From Anaeromyxobacter terrae (GTDB lineage Bacteria > Myxococcota > Myxococcia > Myxococcales > Anaeromyxobacteraceae): 64,000 bases of DNA. The stretch spans positions 1 to 64,000 of the forward strand of contig NZ_JALCYY010000015.1 in NCBI RefSeq assembly GCF_022690685.1. Direction: 5' to 3'. Under the pieces are notes generated by a model. The model was not told where the DNA came from, did not search any database, and saw nothing but the letters and a program-made list of their open reading frames with translations. Shown piece by piece: positions 27,069-36,901 of this stretch. The translations under genes and the position numbers were made by a program. Each line of letters starts with the position of its first letter. Position 1 is the first letter of the stretch.

Positions 27069-27472
27069 GGCTAACCTCGAGAGCGCGAGTGACGGACGGG
27101 ATCCGCGCCCCTCGACGGAGGTGGCGGGATCCGGACGGGCGCGTCACCTGCCGTTCGGCGGGCGGACGCGGCGACTCGGGCTAGCGGGCACGATCCACGC
27201 CTCCCGAATAGACCGGATGCGGGTGCGCGGGCAAGCCGCGCGAGCGGGGCCCCCCGCTCGGCGTCCCGGTGTCGTCAGCCCTGGCTGCTCCGCAGATGAC
27301 TCGCCCGGCGCACCTGGCTCCGATGCGGCTTGGCTCGCAAACCTTCGCCCTCCCGCCGAAGCATCGGGCGGAGTGCCGCCAGTTCGGTCAGGGAGCACCA
27401 CGCCCGGCGCGAGATGACGAGAGCCCTCTTCCGGGCGCGGCCGATGGTTCGGCGCGCCGATAGGCATCGCGC
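27069..27472. other. 404-bp gap without recognisable gene
   Basis: Between rsgA and a divergent membrane protein gene. Reading frames here lack codon bias and similarity. No RNA gene, repeat or clear promoter is seen; both flanking genes must start from within it. Confidence 0.4.
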
Positions 27473-28240
27473 ATGTTCTCGAAGCCGAGGGCCATCGCGG
27501 TCCCGGCGCCCGCTCGAGCGACGCCGACGCCCGCTCCTGCCGCCGGACGAGCACGCGCCCTGGTGCGCCGATTCCTCCTCCACTGCGCGTTGCTCGTCGC
27601 CGCCGCGGTTTCGTTCGCCGCGTACGAGCACTTGAAGCTGCAAGGCGCGTCGACCGAATCCACGCTGGCCCTGGTCGCAGCCGCCGGCCTCGGGCTCTCG
27701 CCCCTGCGCGCCGTCGTGCACGAGCTCTTCACGATCGAGGGCGCGTTGCTGCACTTCGTGCACGGCATGGGCGGCCTCGCCTTGATGGGGCTGACGCTCG
27801 GCGGCGTGATCTCGGGCCGGCCGGTCCTCGACCACGCCGCGCTCGCGCCCTTCACGATCATGGGTGCCGCGCAGAGCATGATGCACCAGCCGCGGAACGC
27901 CGAGCAGGCCGTGGCGCTCCGGCGCTTCGTGACGAGCATCTCGGAGGTCCGGACGCTCACGAGATCCGGCGCGCTCGGCTCGACCGCGAACGTACGCCAG
28001 TCCGTCGCGATCCTGAGCGAGCTCATCGCGAAGGCCCAGGCGCTCGGGGAGACGGAGCTCAGATCCGATCCGGCGTTCCAGAGCGCGTTCAGGCGAACCC
28101 TGCTCCGCACGGGGGTCTCGCTCGAGCTCGACTCGGTCGAGGAAGCCCTGGGGACACTCGGCACGAACCCCGCGGCTGCGAGCTCCGTCACCGAGCTCCG
28201 CAGGCGACTCGCTGCGGCGCGCCACACGTTCGACCGCTGA
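27473..28240 (+). CDS. Hypothetical membrane protein
   Basis: A 255-residue protein with a Pro/Ala-rich N-terminal stretch, a first membrane helix (about 34-53) and a second hydrophobic, Gly/Met-rich region (about 85-130). A cytoplasmic-looking helical C-terminal half of about 120 charged residues follows. No known domain is recognised. It ends 28 bp before the next gene on the same strand, possibly a two-gene unit. Confidence 0.55.
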   Translation: MFSKPRAIAVPAPARATPTPAPAAGRARALVRRFLLHCALLVAAAVSFAAYEHLKLQGASTESTLALVAAAGLGLSPLRAVVHELFTIEGALLHFVHGMGGLALMGLTLGGVISGRPVLDHAALAPFTIMGAAQSMMHQPRNAEQAVALRRFVTSISEVRTLTRSGALGSTANVRQSVAILSELIAKAQALGETELRSDPAFQSAFRRTLLRTGVSLELDSVEEALGTLGTNPAAASSVTELRRRLAAARHTFDR

Positions 28241-28268
28241 GGGCGTGGTCTCCAAGGCAGGCACGGCC

Positions 28269-28667
28269 ATGGATCTCGACCAACTAAGCGAGGAACAGGC
28301 GCAACTCTGGTCGCGTGTCGACGCGCTGTGGAAGCTGTCCTTGACGCGAGAGACGGCGCCCGTCCGCTGCGCGCTCCATGCGAGCTACACGGGCTGGGTC
28401 ACCGGGCAGCCCGAGCCGCACGACAGGGAGGCGGCGGTGGCGTCAGCAGGGCCGTCGTCGCCGCGGGTCCTGAGCTACAGGCTGACCCCGCTGCGGATCA
28501 CGATCTTCGACGGGATCGTCGGGGTCGTCCACTACAGCTACGTGGCCGAGGTCGAGGCCGGCGCGGACTCGAAGAATGTGCCCGGCCGCTGGAGCGAGGT
28601 CTATCTACGGAAGAACGGCGAGTGGCTGATGATCTCCGTCAGCGGCGGGCCTGACGGGCAGCGATGA
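28269..28667 (+). CDS. SnoaL/NTF2-like (DUF4440-type) small protein
   Basis: A 132-residue protein with the layout of the cone-shaped NTF2-like fold: an N-terminal helix (SEEQAQLWSRVDALWKL), a YTGWV segment, and alternating strands ending in YLRKNGEWLMISVSGG, the WxxxxxxH-like end of DUF4440/SnoaL proteins. Members include hydroxylases, isomerases and ligand-binding proteins. No catalytic set is clear. ATG 28269 is preferred over GTG 28245. Confidence 0.6.
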   Translation: MDLDQLSEEQAQLWSRVDALWKLSLTRETAPVRCALHASYTGWVTGQPEPHDREAAVASAGPSSPRVLSYRLTPLRITIFDGIVGVVHYSYVAEVEAGADSKNVPGRWSEVYLRKNGEWLMISVSGGPDGQR

Positions 28668-28844
28668 TCGAACGGAGGTCCACATCCTCGCTCTTCGCGA
28701 CGCGCCGCTCTGCTTCTGACGTCGTGAAGTCGGGCGGCGCTCGTGCGCCACCATTGCGGAAGTCATGGAGCGGGGCCGCCCCCCATCGAGACTGGACGCT
28801 CGGGCATGAGCGGCGGCGCGGACGCGGTCCGATGCGTGCCGTCA

Positions 28845-29912
28845 TTACGGCGCTCCCGACTGGAGCGGTGAATCGGTGCGCACGAGCACGACCTTGCCGG
28901 TCACGCCTCCCTTACCGAGCAGCTCCTGCGCCTGTCTCGCCTCGACAAGAGGAAATCGCTGCGCGATGAGCGGCTCGATCTTTCGCTGTTGAAGGAGGTC
29001 GAGCAGAGTGATCAAGTCCTGTCGAAACCACGCCGGCTTCAGCCGTTTGAGCGTCTGGATGCTGTAGGGGACCACCCGCCTCCGGCCCGGGAGAAGCCAG
29101 CCGCCGGCGATGTACAACGCGAACATGGCAGTTCCACGAAAGCGTTGACGACGACCTGGACGACGTGAGGTCAATCCCTCCCCGCGAATCGAGCTGCTGA
29201 GGCCATAGCCCACCACCCTCCCGCCAGGACGGAGAGCCTGGCGGGAATGCCAGAGGTGAGCACCGCCGATAGGGTCGAAGACGACGTCCACGCCCTCACC
29301 CGTGAGGCGGTGAACTTCCTTCACGAAGTCTTGATGCTGGTAATCAATCGGAATGCCGCCAAGGTTCGAAACGGCCGGCGCTCCTCGCGATGAACACGTT
29401 CCGTACATCTCCAGCCCGGCGAGGCGCCCAAGCTGCAATAGAGCCGTCCCGACCCCGCCTGCCGCGCCGTGAATCAGCGCGCGCTGGCCCGGTCTCACCT
29501 TCGCGGAACGGTGCATCATCTGGTACGCCGTGATGTAGTTCAGCACGAGGCAGACGGCCTCGGCGGCGTCCAAACCGGCTGGCACAGGAACCAGCTCGTG
29601 TTCCGGCAGGCAGACGAACTCCGCGTACGCGCCGTGGATCGGCATCGCGGCAACCGTCTGGCCTGGCTGGACTCCAGAGACACCGGCGCCGAGCCGATCC
29701 ACCACGCCGACCAGATCCCACCCCGGCGTGAAGGGCACAGCGGGCGTCTCGGGATGAACGCCCTCGCGCGCCATGATGTCGGGCAAGGAGACGCCTGCGG
29801 CCAGCACGCTCACCCGGGCTTCACCCGCCTTCGGCTCGGGGCGCTCTTCTTCGATCACCCGAAGTGCATCGGGCCCGCCGTAGTGCGTGACGATGATGCG
29901 GGTGTGTCTCAT
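28845..29912 (-). CDS. Medium-chain dehydrogenase/quinone-oxidoreductase-like protein
   Basis: A 355-residue MDR-superfamily oxidoreductase. The GroES-like N-terminal domain contains YGGPDALRV and AAGVSLPDI, and the Rossmann domain has the NADPH-binding HGAAGGVGTALLQLGR motif (about residues 148-163) and VVFDPIGG. The catalytic and structural zinc ligands of alcohol dehydrogenases are missing, as in quinone reductases and synaptic-vesicle VAT-1-like proteins. The tail with LPGRRRVVPYSIQ supports the latter subgroup. Composition is less G+C-rich than core genes. Stand-alone. Confidence 0.85.
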   Translation of the reverse strand: MRHTRIIVTHYGGPDALRVIEEERPEPKAGEARVSVLAAGVSLPDIMAREGVHPETPAVPFTPGWDLVGVVDRLGAGVSGVQPGQTVAAMPIHGAYAEFVCLPEHELVPVPAGLDAAEAVCLVLNYITAYQMMHRSAKVRPGQRALIHGAAGGVGTALLQLGRLAGLEMYGTCSSRGAPAVSNLGGIPIDYQHQDFVKEVHRLTGEGVDVVFDPIGGAHLWHSRQALRPGGRVVGYGLSSSIRGEGLTSRRPGRRQRFRGTAMFALYIAGGWLLPGRRRVVPYSIQTLKRLKPAWFRQDLITLLDLLQQRKIEPLIAQRFPLVEARQAQELLGKGGVTGKVVLVRTDSPLQSGAP

Positions 29913-30104
29913 GGTGTCAAACGACAGGGAAACATCCCTGCGACCGGCCTTCGACACGGACTTTGCGCTGATCGGCCGCACGCCGGAACAGGTCAACGCA
30001 TGGGCGGTTGGGTGGCCCCGAACGATGGAGGTCGGCACGTAGCCGGCCTCACGGCCGTTCGCCGTGGACGACCGCGTCTTCACCCGCCTGCGCTCTGGGC
30101 AGCT

Positions 30105-31067
30105 TCACGGCTTCCGGCGGTCCGCGGGCTTCGCGAGGTACCGCTCCAGCTCGTCCGCCTCCCGCGCGTTTCCAGCCTTGCGATGGGCGCGCGCGAGGAG
30201 CTGCAGGATCGCGCGATCCTCGGGGCGCAGCGCGGCGGCGCGCTCTAGCCTGGGAACGGCCAGCGCGGCATCGCCCTCGTCGAGGAGCTTCCTGCCCTCC
30301 GCGAGCAGCGCGTCCGCGTCCGGCTTCTCGGGGCCCAGGAAAGCGGCCATCGCCCAGCCGCGCCGGACGCACTCCATGACCACGCCGTGGCCGGGAGCCT
30401 CGACCCAGACCCAGTTCCCTGCGCGGTGCGCGATGGCGACCTCGGTGCCGATCCGGACGTCGGCGAGCACGGCGCCGTCGGTCGCGCGCCTCGCGCGGAG
30501 CTTCAGGCGCGACGCCTGCACGAAGGCCTTCTCGCGCCGCGGCGTCACGCGCTCCACGCATCGCCACGCCCGAGGCGATGGCTTGTACTCGTCACCCCAG
30601 AAGGACCATGGGTTCTGGTGCACCTTCACCCAGGTCTCACGCGGCTCCTTCCCGCCGGCGACCACCTTCGTCTCGGCTCCGAGGTGCTCGCCCAGGCCGG
30701 CGAAGTGCACCCAGCCTTCGACCCCCTCGGCCTCGAGGCTCTCGGCCGAGTACGCGCACGGCTCCTCGGGGGGCTCGGCGAGGTACTCGAACGCGTTGCC
30801 CACAGTGAAGCCGCGCTGCCTCGCCGCGACGAGCCACTCCTCGGGCCTCGGCGCTTCGCAGACGTCGTGCTCGTACTCGCCCTGGGTGGCGCGCGCCTGG
30901 ATACGGTACGCGTCGAGGTAGTACTCGGCGCCGCCGACCTCGTACACGCCGCCCTCGATCGCGACCCACGCCAGTCGCGGCGCTTCGACCGCGCGCGCGC
31001 CGAGGCTCGCGAGGACCGCGAAGCTCGCGAACACGGCGCGTGCGTGCAGGCAACCTCGGGAAGTCAT
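30105..31067 (-). CDS. Hypothetical secreted protein with C-terminal TPR
   Basis: A 320-residue protein with a signal peptide (VFASFAVLASLGARAVEA), a central region of about 200 residues with no known domain, and a possible SH3-like beta segment (residues 200-240, VRIGTEVAIAHRAGNWVWVEA). One to two tetratricopeptide repeats close the protein (ADALLAEGRKLLDEGDAALA...). It probably acts in the periplasm as a binding or scaffold protein. No operon partners. Confidence 0.6.
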   Translation of the reverse strand: MTSRGCLHARAVFASFAVLASLGARAVEAPRLAWVAIEGGVYEVGGAEYYLDAYRIQARATQGEYEHDVCEAPRPEEWLVAARQRGFTVGNAFEYLAEPPEEPCAYSAESLEAEGVEGWVHFAGLGEHLGAETKVVAGGKEPRETWVKVHQNPWSFWGDEYKPSPRAWRCVERVTPRREKAFVQASRLKLRARRATDGAVLADVRIGTEVAIAHRAGNWVWVEAPGHGVVMECVRRGWAMAAFLGPEKPDADALLAEGRKLLDEGDAALAVPRLERAAALRPEDRAILQLLARAHRKAGNAREADELERYLAKPADRRKP

Positions 31068-31251
31068 GTCGGGAGTTCTAGCAACTGCGTCGCGCGAGGG
31101 GAAACGCAATGCGGCGGAGGCTCAGCCCCCAAGCCGCGTCCCCCTCGACGGAGAGCTGCTTCAACCTGAAGGCTGCTCGGGGCTTTCCGAACTCTGCAAG
31201 CATCGCGGGGGAAAACCGAATCCTGCGCCTACGGTGACGAGAGGGGCAGGT

Positions 31252-31740
31252 TCAGTAGGACGTTCCGTCCTTGTGCGTGAAGCGCCGCTTCCCGTCGGGG
31301 CCAACCACCAGCATGAGGTCGTCGACCGGGTAGACCACCTGGTCTCCGGGGGCACGGTCACCGACCTCCAGGACGAGCACGTCGTGCTCGGTGCGGTTCT
31401 CGAGGTGATGCGCCGGTCCGTTCGCCGGGAACCCAGCGCACATACCCGGAGACAGGATCACTTCGCCGCCGTCGGTGACGAGTGTCGGGTGGCCCTCGAG
31501 GACGTAGACGAACTCGTCCTGCAAGGTGTGGCGGTGGTGGAGCGCCGAGACATCTCCCGCGGCAAACCGTGCGAGGTTGACGCCGAAAGCCTTCAAGCCG
31601 AAGGGGTCACCGAGGGCGTGTTTCACTCTCCGCGACAACAGCGTCGCGAAGGGTTCAGGCACGAGGAGCGCACCCGTGCGTGAGGGTGTCGCGGCCGCCT
31701 CGACGGCGATCGGCGGTCTCGTCGGCTTCGGCTCAGTCAT
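31252..31740 (-). CDS. Cupin-domain protein
   Basis: A 162-residue single cupin. Motif 1 is HHRHTLQDEFVYVLEG and motif 2 is FPANGPAHHLEN, giving the three-His/Glu set that usually binds a metal. The C-terminal extension VDDLMLVVGPDGKRRF is seen in stand-alone sugar- or carbohydrate-linked cupins; activity unknown. GGAGGAGC precedes ATG 31740. It shares strand with the downstream-lying phosphatase gene upstream of it (81-bp gap). Confidence 0.85.
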   Translation of the reverse strand: MTEPKPTRPPIAVEAAATPSRTGALLVPEPFATLLSRRVKHALGDPFGLKAFGVNLARFAAGDVSALHHRHTLQDEFVYVLEGHPTLVTDGGEVILSPGMCAGFPANGPAHHLENRTEHDVLVLEVGDRAPGDQVVYPVDDLMLVVGPDGKRRFTHKDGTSY

Positions 31741-31821
31741 GCGCTCCTCCACGGGATGACCGCTCGAGGCGGAGACATCCCCTGATGCCCATAACTCGAA
31801 CCCGCGGGAGCGGCGCGACCC

Positions 31822-32442
31822 TCAGCGCTCGACGCCGTCCAGGGCCGCCGCCCCGACGATGCGGCCCGCCACGAGGCGCACCCGCCACACGCCTCCGTTC
31901 GGGATGAAGGGTGGCGGGGCGACCGGCGCGGGCCCCGGGGCGACGCCGAGCGCGGCGGCGAGGAACGCCCGCATCACGCCGCCGTGGGTCACGACGACGG
32001 CCGGCGACTCGAGGCGCTCGGCGGCCCGGTGGACCGCCGGGACGATGCGCGCGAGCAGCGCGTCCGTGGACTCGCCGGCGGGCGGCGGAGCGCGTGGATC
32101 CGAGACGTGGCGCGCCCACTCCTCCGGGAACCGTGCCTCGCACTCGCACCGGGTCAGGCCCTCCCAGCTGCCGTAGGCGCGCTCGCGCAGGTCCGGGTCC
32201 ACGAACGCGACCTCGAGCCCGAGCGCCTCGCCCACGATCTCCGCGGTGCCGCGGGCGCGGCAGAGGTCGCTCGACGCGATCGCGCGGACGCCCTCGGCGC
32301 GCAACCGCGCCGCGAGCGCGAACGCCTGCGCCCGTCCGGTTGCGTTGAGCGGCACGTCCGTCTGGCCCTGCCACCGCCCGGCGGCGTTCCAGTCCGTCTC
32401 GCCGTGGCGCACGAGGAGGAGGTGTCGTTCGGTCGTCGGCAT
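31822..32442 (-). CDS. Histidine phosphatase (phosphoglycerate-mutase/alpha-ribazole phosphatase family)
   Basis: A 206-residue protein with the phosphohistidine motif LVRHGETDWN (residues 10-19), the second arginine in SSDLCRARGTAE, the acid in DLRERAYGSWEG and the second histidine in VVVTHGGVMRA. It hydrolyses phosphate esters in the cytoplasm; close relatives include CobC and GpmB. With no cobalamin genes near, the substrate is open. Confidence 0.9.
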   Translation of the reverse strand: MPTTERHLLLVRHGETDWNAAGRWQGQTDVPLNATGRAQAFALAARLRAEGVRAIASSDLCRARGTAEIVGEALGLEVAFVDPDLRERAYGSWEGLTRCECEARFPEEWARHVSDPRAPPPAGESTDALLARIVPAVHRAAERLESPAVVVTHGGVMRAFLAAALGVAPGPAPVAPPPFIPNGGVWRVRLVAGRIVGAAALDGVER

Positions 32443-32453
32443 CGGAGAGAGGT

Positions 32454-32600
32454 TTACGCGAGCCGGGCGGAAACGCCAGATCCCGCAGCCGACGAGCGCC
32501 GCACGAAAGGCCAGACGGCGGCGGTGACTGCGCCCAACAGACGCTCGCGGATCGGCTCGAGTTGACGGGGCCTGCGCTCGATCTTTCTTCGCTCGCTCAT
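32454..32600 (-). CDS. Possible 48-residue basic protein
   Basis: Starts MSERRKIERRPRQLEP, with GAGGAACC just upstream of the ATG, and ends 11 bp before the phosphatase gene on the same strand. It has a hydrophobic core segment (LLGAVTAAVWPFV) that could be a short amphipathic helix. No family recognised. Size and spacing are compatible with a real small gene, but it may be chance. Confidence 0.3.
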   Translation of the reverse strand: MSERRKIERRPRQLEPIRERLLGAVTAAVWPFVRRSSAAGSGVSARLA

Positions 32601-32837
32601 CGTGGTTCCTCGAAGCGGGGTTTTCCCCGGTTGGACGACGCGGGAGGCGCGAGCTGACCCCTGTTCTCGATGCGCCCGGCGCGCCGCGCTCGTAACCGGA
32701 GGAGTCCGCGCGCGTACTGGGTGCACGAGGTCTCGCTCTCCATGCAGGCAGCGGGACGAGTTGCGCCCGCCCCGTTCGCGGAACGTCGAGCGCGCGAGGA
32801 CGCAGCGCATCGACATGCAACGGAAAGGTGATAGCGA

Positions 32838-33686
32838 ATGAAGACCCATGGTTCTCGCTCGGTCGTGGCTGGCTTCGTCGTGCTGACGGCCATGACGTGG
32901 CTCCCTTCGGAGCCGGCGCAAGCGCAGGGCAACACTTCGAGAGATTTCGTCCCCCCGCTGGTATTCCAGGCGGCGGGGCCGAGCGCCGCCTCGATTCAGG
33001 GCACGATCGATGCGTACCGCGCCGCTTTGGGAGCGCCCAACGGCAACACGGCAGGGCCGCTCGCCAGCGGTCGCCGCGAGATCAACTGGGACGGTGGGGG
33101 CGGCGTCGACACGACCACGGCTCCGGTCACGCCGTTCAACGTGTTCCTGAACACACGCGGCGCCCAGTTCACCACGCCGGGGACGGGCCTTTCGCAGGCT
33201 CCGCCATCGGGCGGACCCCAGGGCGGCCTCGCGGGCCTCTTCGACAATCCGACGTACGGCACCATCTTCAAGACCTTCAGCCCGTCGCGCCTCTTCACGC
33301 CCGTGGGCAGCAACATCACCGAGGCCTCGTTCTTCGTACCTGGCACGAACGGGACCGTTCCGGCGACGGTCAGTGGCTTCGGCGCGGTGTTCGCTGACGT
33401 CGATCGGCCGGATGGGAGCGGACCTGGCAAGAAGCAAGGAGACCGTGGCGCCAGCACGCTGATCGAGTACTTCGACATCGACGGCAACTTGCTGTTCAGC
33501 AGCTTCGTCCCCGCCTCGCCAGGCGATGGGAGTCTGTCTTTTTACGGCATCCGCTTCGCTGCACCGGTGATCGCGAGCTTGCGGATCACGACCGGTGACG
33601 TGGCGCCGGGGCCGAATGACGAACCGGACCGTGACATCGTCGTGATGGACGACTTCATCTATGGCGAGCCGCAGGCCGTGCGGTAA
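32838..33686 (+). CDS. Hypothetical secreted protein
   Basis: A 282-residue exported protein: signal peptide to about residue 30 (VVLTAMTWLPSEPAQAQ), then a Gly/Pro/Thr-rich beta-type domain without cysteines (TPFNVFLNTRGAQF, SPSRLFTPVGSNITE, IEYFDIDGNLLFSSF, DDFIYGEPQ). The YFDxxGxxL...DDFxYG pattern recalls uncharacterised extracellular proteins of environmental bacteria that have a PEP-CTERM-like layout but no sorting signal here. AAAGGTG precedes the ATG. Lower G+C than core genes. Confidence 0.65.
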   Translation: MKTHGSRSVVAGFVVLTAMTWLPSEPAQAQGNTSRDFVPPLVFQAAGPSAASIQGTIDAYRAALGAPNGNTAGPLASGRREINWDGGGGVDTTTAPVTPFNVFLNTRGAQFTTPGTGLSQAPPSGGPQGGLAGLFDNPTYGTIFKTFSPSRLFTPVGSNITEASFFVPGTNGTVPATVSGFGAVFADVDRPDGSGPGKKQGDRGASTLIEYFDIDGNLLFSSFVPASPGDGSLSFYGIRFAAPVIASLRITTGDVAPGPNDEPDRDIVVMDDFIYGEPQAVR

Positions 33687-33715
33687 CTGCTCCTCGTCCG
33701 ACGCGGGCACCCGTC

Positions 33716-33763
33716 ATTCGGTTCCTGGCGCCTCCTCGAAGCCCCCGGTTCTCGGGGGCTTCG
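33716..33763 (+). repeat. tmRNA/tRNA 3'-end-like sequence with attached hairpin
   Basis: ATTCGGTTCCTGGCGCCTCC resembles the T arm and acceptor end of ssrA and is followed at once by a 10-bp stem GAAGCCCCCG / CGGGGGCTTC (33738-33762), as after stable RNA genes. No RNA body precedes it. It probably marks the right edge of another insertion, and its hairpin may terminate the secreted-protein transcript. The remaining gap to 34027 shows no gene. Confidence 0.4.
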
Positions 33764-34027
33764 TCGTCTCAGATTGAAGGTACCCAGCGCGGAGGAGAGG
33801 ACCACGACCCGTTCGCGCGTAGCGGACCGTCCGCGCGCAGGCGGCGCGTCGCGCAGCGCCTGACGACGCTCGCCGGGAGCCGTCTCGGGACCGGTGTCGG
33901 ACGGGGTGCGCGGGGCGACGCTCGCACATCGCGCTGCGACACTTCGAGTGGCTCGCGACGGTCAGTGAAGTATGCTGGGCGCCCGCTCGCCAGGACTCTC
34001 GGCGCGAGCGCGTCAGGGGGAACGCCG

Positions 34028-36652
34028 ATGGCTCCGAATCCTTCCCGCGGCCGCGCCTGGCCCGCCGCTCTCGGCGCCGCCGTCCTCGCGGTCTCGGTCG
34101 CCTGCAGCGGCGGTAGCGACGGCGGCAACACGGGTGGCGGCGGCACGCTCGGCGGCGGCGGATACTCGCTCGAGGTCGCCCCGACGGCGCTCGCGTTCGC
34201 GGCGGACCAGAATGCCACGACTCCGGCAGCGAAGACGCTCACGGCGAGGTTCGTCGGGGACGGGCTCGTCGTCGGCTATCCCCCGGGCGTCAGCGCGCCG
34301 AGCTGGCTGTCCGTGAGCGTGGCCACCTCGACCGCCTCCTCGGCGACGCTCTCGGTCCGGGTGAGCACGACGTCGCTCGCGCCCGGCGCCTACCGCACGA
34401 CCGTGCGGCTCGTCACCGGCAAGCAGGACGGCAGCAGCGTCGTGTGGAAGGACGTGCCCGTCGAGTACGTGGTCAGCGCCGGCCTGCAGGCCTCCGCGAC
34501 GTCGCTCTCCTTCTCCGCGTTCGACGGCGTCGCCCCGGCGGCGAAGACGATCACGCTCACGTCCGACGTGCTGCCCAAGGCGTGGACGCTCGCCGTCGAG
34601 TCCTCCGGCGGCGCCCCGTCGGACTGGGTCGTCCTCCCCGCGACCTCCGGCACGCTGGCGAGCGCCTCCGCCGACGTGCAGGTCGAGGCCGCGCCGCGCC
34701 CGCCGGGGACCTACCACGCGACCCTCGTCGTGAAGGACGGCGCCGGCGCGTCGCGCGCGAGGATCTACCTCACGTACCAGGTCGCGCCCGCGTTCACGCT
34801 GAGCGGCACCCTCACGACGCGCGTGACCGAGGCGGCGACGCTGGCGAGCCTCGACCTCCCCCTCGCGCTCCACACGCAGCTCGACGCCGCGACCGGGGCC
34901 AGCCGCGCGTGGCAGGCGACGAGCACCGCGGACTGGCTGTCCGTGATCCCCGCCTCGGGCGACCTCGCGGCCGACGCGAGCCTCGTCGTGCGGCTCGACC
35001 CGGCGAAGCTGTGGGCGCTCGCAAACGGCCCCTACACCGCGACGATCACGATCGCCACGACCCAGGGCGGCGCCACGACGGCGTCCGTGCCGGTGTCGCT
35101 CACCGTCGCGCTCTCGCCCGCGCTCACGGCCCCCCCGACCGTCTCGTGGTCGATCGGCGTCGCGGCGACCTCGGCCGACCTCGCCCGCACCGCGGCGGTC
35201 TCGAGCAACCTCGGCGAGGCCTTCGCGGGGCACGGCGACTGGCACGCGACCACTCCGGCCGCGTGGCTCCAGGTGACGCCCTCGTCCGCGGCGGACGGCG
35301 GGAACCTGACGCTCGCGGTCCCCGTCTCGGCGCTCGCGGGCCTGGCGAACGGCGCGCAGGTCGGGACCGTCGCGCTCACCGCCGACGACGCCCGCGTCGC
35401 GGGCGCGACGGTCCAGGCCAGCGTGAACATCTCGCTGCCGGACGTGACGCACGTCGCCCCGTACACCACCTGGGCCGGCCGCGCTCCCGCCGTCATCCTC
35501 CGCGGCAGCGGCTTCGGGGCCGGCGGGACGCTCCCCGTGCTCCTCGGGCCGGACACCGTGACGGGGACGGTCGTGAGCGACACCGAGATCCGCGTCCAGG
35601 CTCCGCTGCAGGCGGCAGCGGGTCGCGTGCCGGTGTCGATCGCGAACTCGTTCGGCGTCGCGCGCGCCACGTCCGAGCTGGTCGTCCTCGCCGACCCCGG
35701 CTACGCGTCGGTGGCGGCCTCCCTGCCGCTGACGAACGCGCCGACGAAGATGACTCTCGACCCGGAGCGCCAGGCGGTGCTGCTCTTCGGGGGCGGCCCC
35801 GAGATCCGCCGGCTCAGGTTCGCCAGCGGGACCTGGACCCAGGACACGTTCCAGGCGCCGAACGTGACCGGTGCGTACGTGCCCGCCGACGGCAAGACCC
35901 TGCTCGTCACGTCCGGGTACAGCGGCTCCCCGGCCCAGATCTTCTATGAGCTCGACCCCGTGACACTCGCGGTCATCAAGCAGACGAGCTATCCGGCGTA
36001 CAACATGTCTTACAGCATCGCGGCGGGCCTCAACGACGGCCGCGTGCTCGTCATCAACTCGGACCAGTTCGCCCGCACGATCTGGTACCCGAGCCTGACG
36101 AGCGGCGTGTACGTGTCGGCGTACCATCCGATCGTCCTCGTCACCCGCGACCGGAGCCGGATCATCGTGGACGACGACGGCACGTACGGGATGTCGTCCT
36201 ACGACGTCGCCGACGTCGCGTTTCGGTCACGGCCCATCGGAGCGGATCCGTGGGGTTCGAAGGACTGGAGCGTGAGCGGCGACGGCGGCCGCCTCGCGGT
36301 CGACGCCGCCGTCTACGACCGCGACTTCAACTTGCTCGGGATGGTGAGCCTGCCGGAGCCGGGCGTCAGGACCGTCGCCGTCTCGCCCGACGGCGCAACG
36401 CTCTACACGCTCGCGTTTGCGCAGAACCCGACGACCTCCGCCTGGTACTGGACCTTTCGCCGCACGGACATCGCCGGCGCGCCGCCCTACACGACTGACG
36501 CGACGGCGCTCCCTTTCGCCATCGCTTCGAACGAGTCCCCCTACGCGATGGCCGTGAGCGAGGACGGGAGCACGCTCTTCCTGCTCACGCATACCGTGTC
36601 GACGAGCGTGACGACGACGGCGGTCACGTTCCGGGCGTTCCCGCTGAAGTAG
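34028..36652 (+). CDS. Large secreted protein with BACON-like repeats, IPT/TIG domain and beta-propeller-like C-terminus
   Basis: An 874-residue exported protein. The leader ends AVLAVSVACSGG, a probable but imperfect lipobox, followed by a glycine-rich spacer. Residues about 45-480 hold four to five tandem repeats of about 100 residues with the W-L-x-V-x-P-x-S-G motif (SWLSVSV, DWVVLPATSG, DWLSVIPASG, AWLQVTPSS) typical of BACON/immunoglobulin-like surface domains. An IPT/TIG domain (about 490-570, GRAPAVILRGSGFGAGG) and then repeated SPDGATLYTL / SEDGSTLFLL blades follow. It is likely surface-located and carbohydrate- or protein-binding. Confidence 0.75.
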   Translation: MAPNPSRGRAWPAALGAAVLAVSVACSGGSDGGNTGGGGTLGGGGYSLEVAPTALAFAADQNATTPAAKTLTARFVGDGLVVGYPPGVSAPSWLSVSVATSTASSATLSVRVSTTSLAPGAYRTTVRLVTGKQDGSSVVWKDVPVEYVVSAGLQASATSLSFSAFDGVAPAAKTITLTSDVLPKAWTLAVESSGGAPSDWVVLPATSGTLASASADVQVEAAPRPPGTYHATLVVKDGAGASRARIYLTYQVAPAFTLSGTLTTRVTEAATLASLDLPLALHTQLDAATGASRAWQATSTADWLSVIPASGDLAADASLVVRLDPAKLWALANGPYTATITIATTQGGATTASVPVSLTVALSPALTAPPTVSWSIGVAATSADLARTAAVSSNLGEAFAGHGDWHATTPAAWLQVTPSSAADGGNLTLAVPVSALAGLANGAQVGTVALTADDARVAGATVQASVNISLPDVTHVAPYTTWAGRAPAVILRGSGFGAGGTLPVLLGPDTVTGTVVSDTEIRVQAPLQAAAGRVPVSIANSFGVARATSELVVLADPGYASVAASLPLTNAPTKMTLDPERQAVLLFGGGPEIRRLRFASGTWTQDTFQAPNVTGAYVPADGKTLLVTSGYSGSPAQIFYELDPVTLAVIKQTSYPAYNMSYSIAAGLNDGRVLVINSDQFARTIWYPSLTSGVYVSAYHPIVLVTRDRSRIIVDDDGTYGMSSYDVADVAFRSRPIGADPWGSKDWSVSGDGGRLAVDAAVYDRDFNLLGMVSLPEPGVRTVAVSPDGATLYTLAFAQNPTTSAWYWTFRRTDIAGAPPYTTDATALPFAIASNESPYAMAVSEDGSTLFLLTHTVSTSVTTTAVTFRAFPLK

Positions 36653-36901
36653 CCTGCAGCCTGCTCACTCCGGTCCGCCCGGCGCCGTCATGCCGAGCCG
36701 GCGCACGCTCGGGACTGCGACGCTCTGATAGGCGCGCAGTCAGCCGGGCAGCTGACAGACTGGGCGGACGCCCGGACGGTGCATGCTGGCTGGTTGTCCC
36801 TTCACCACCGCTCGAGGGATCATGAGGGCACACTCGAGAGAATCGTCGTGACACCCGTCGGGCCGTGCTGCGCCAGACGCGAAGAGCAGGACCAAACGGT
36901 C

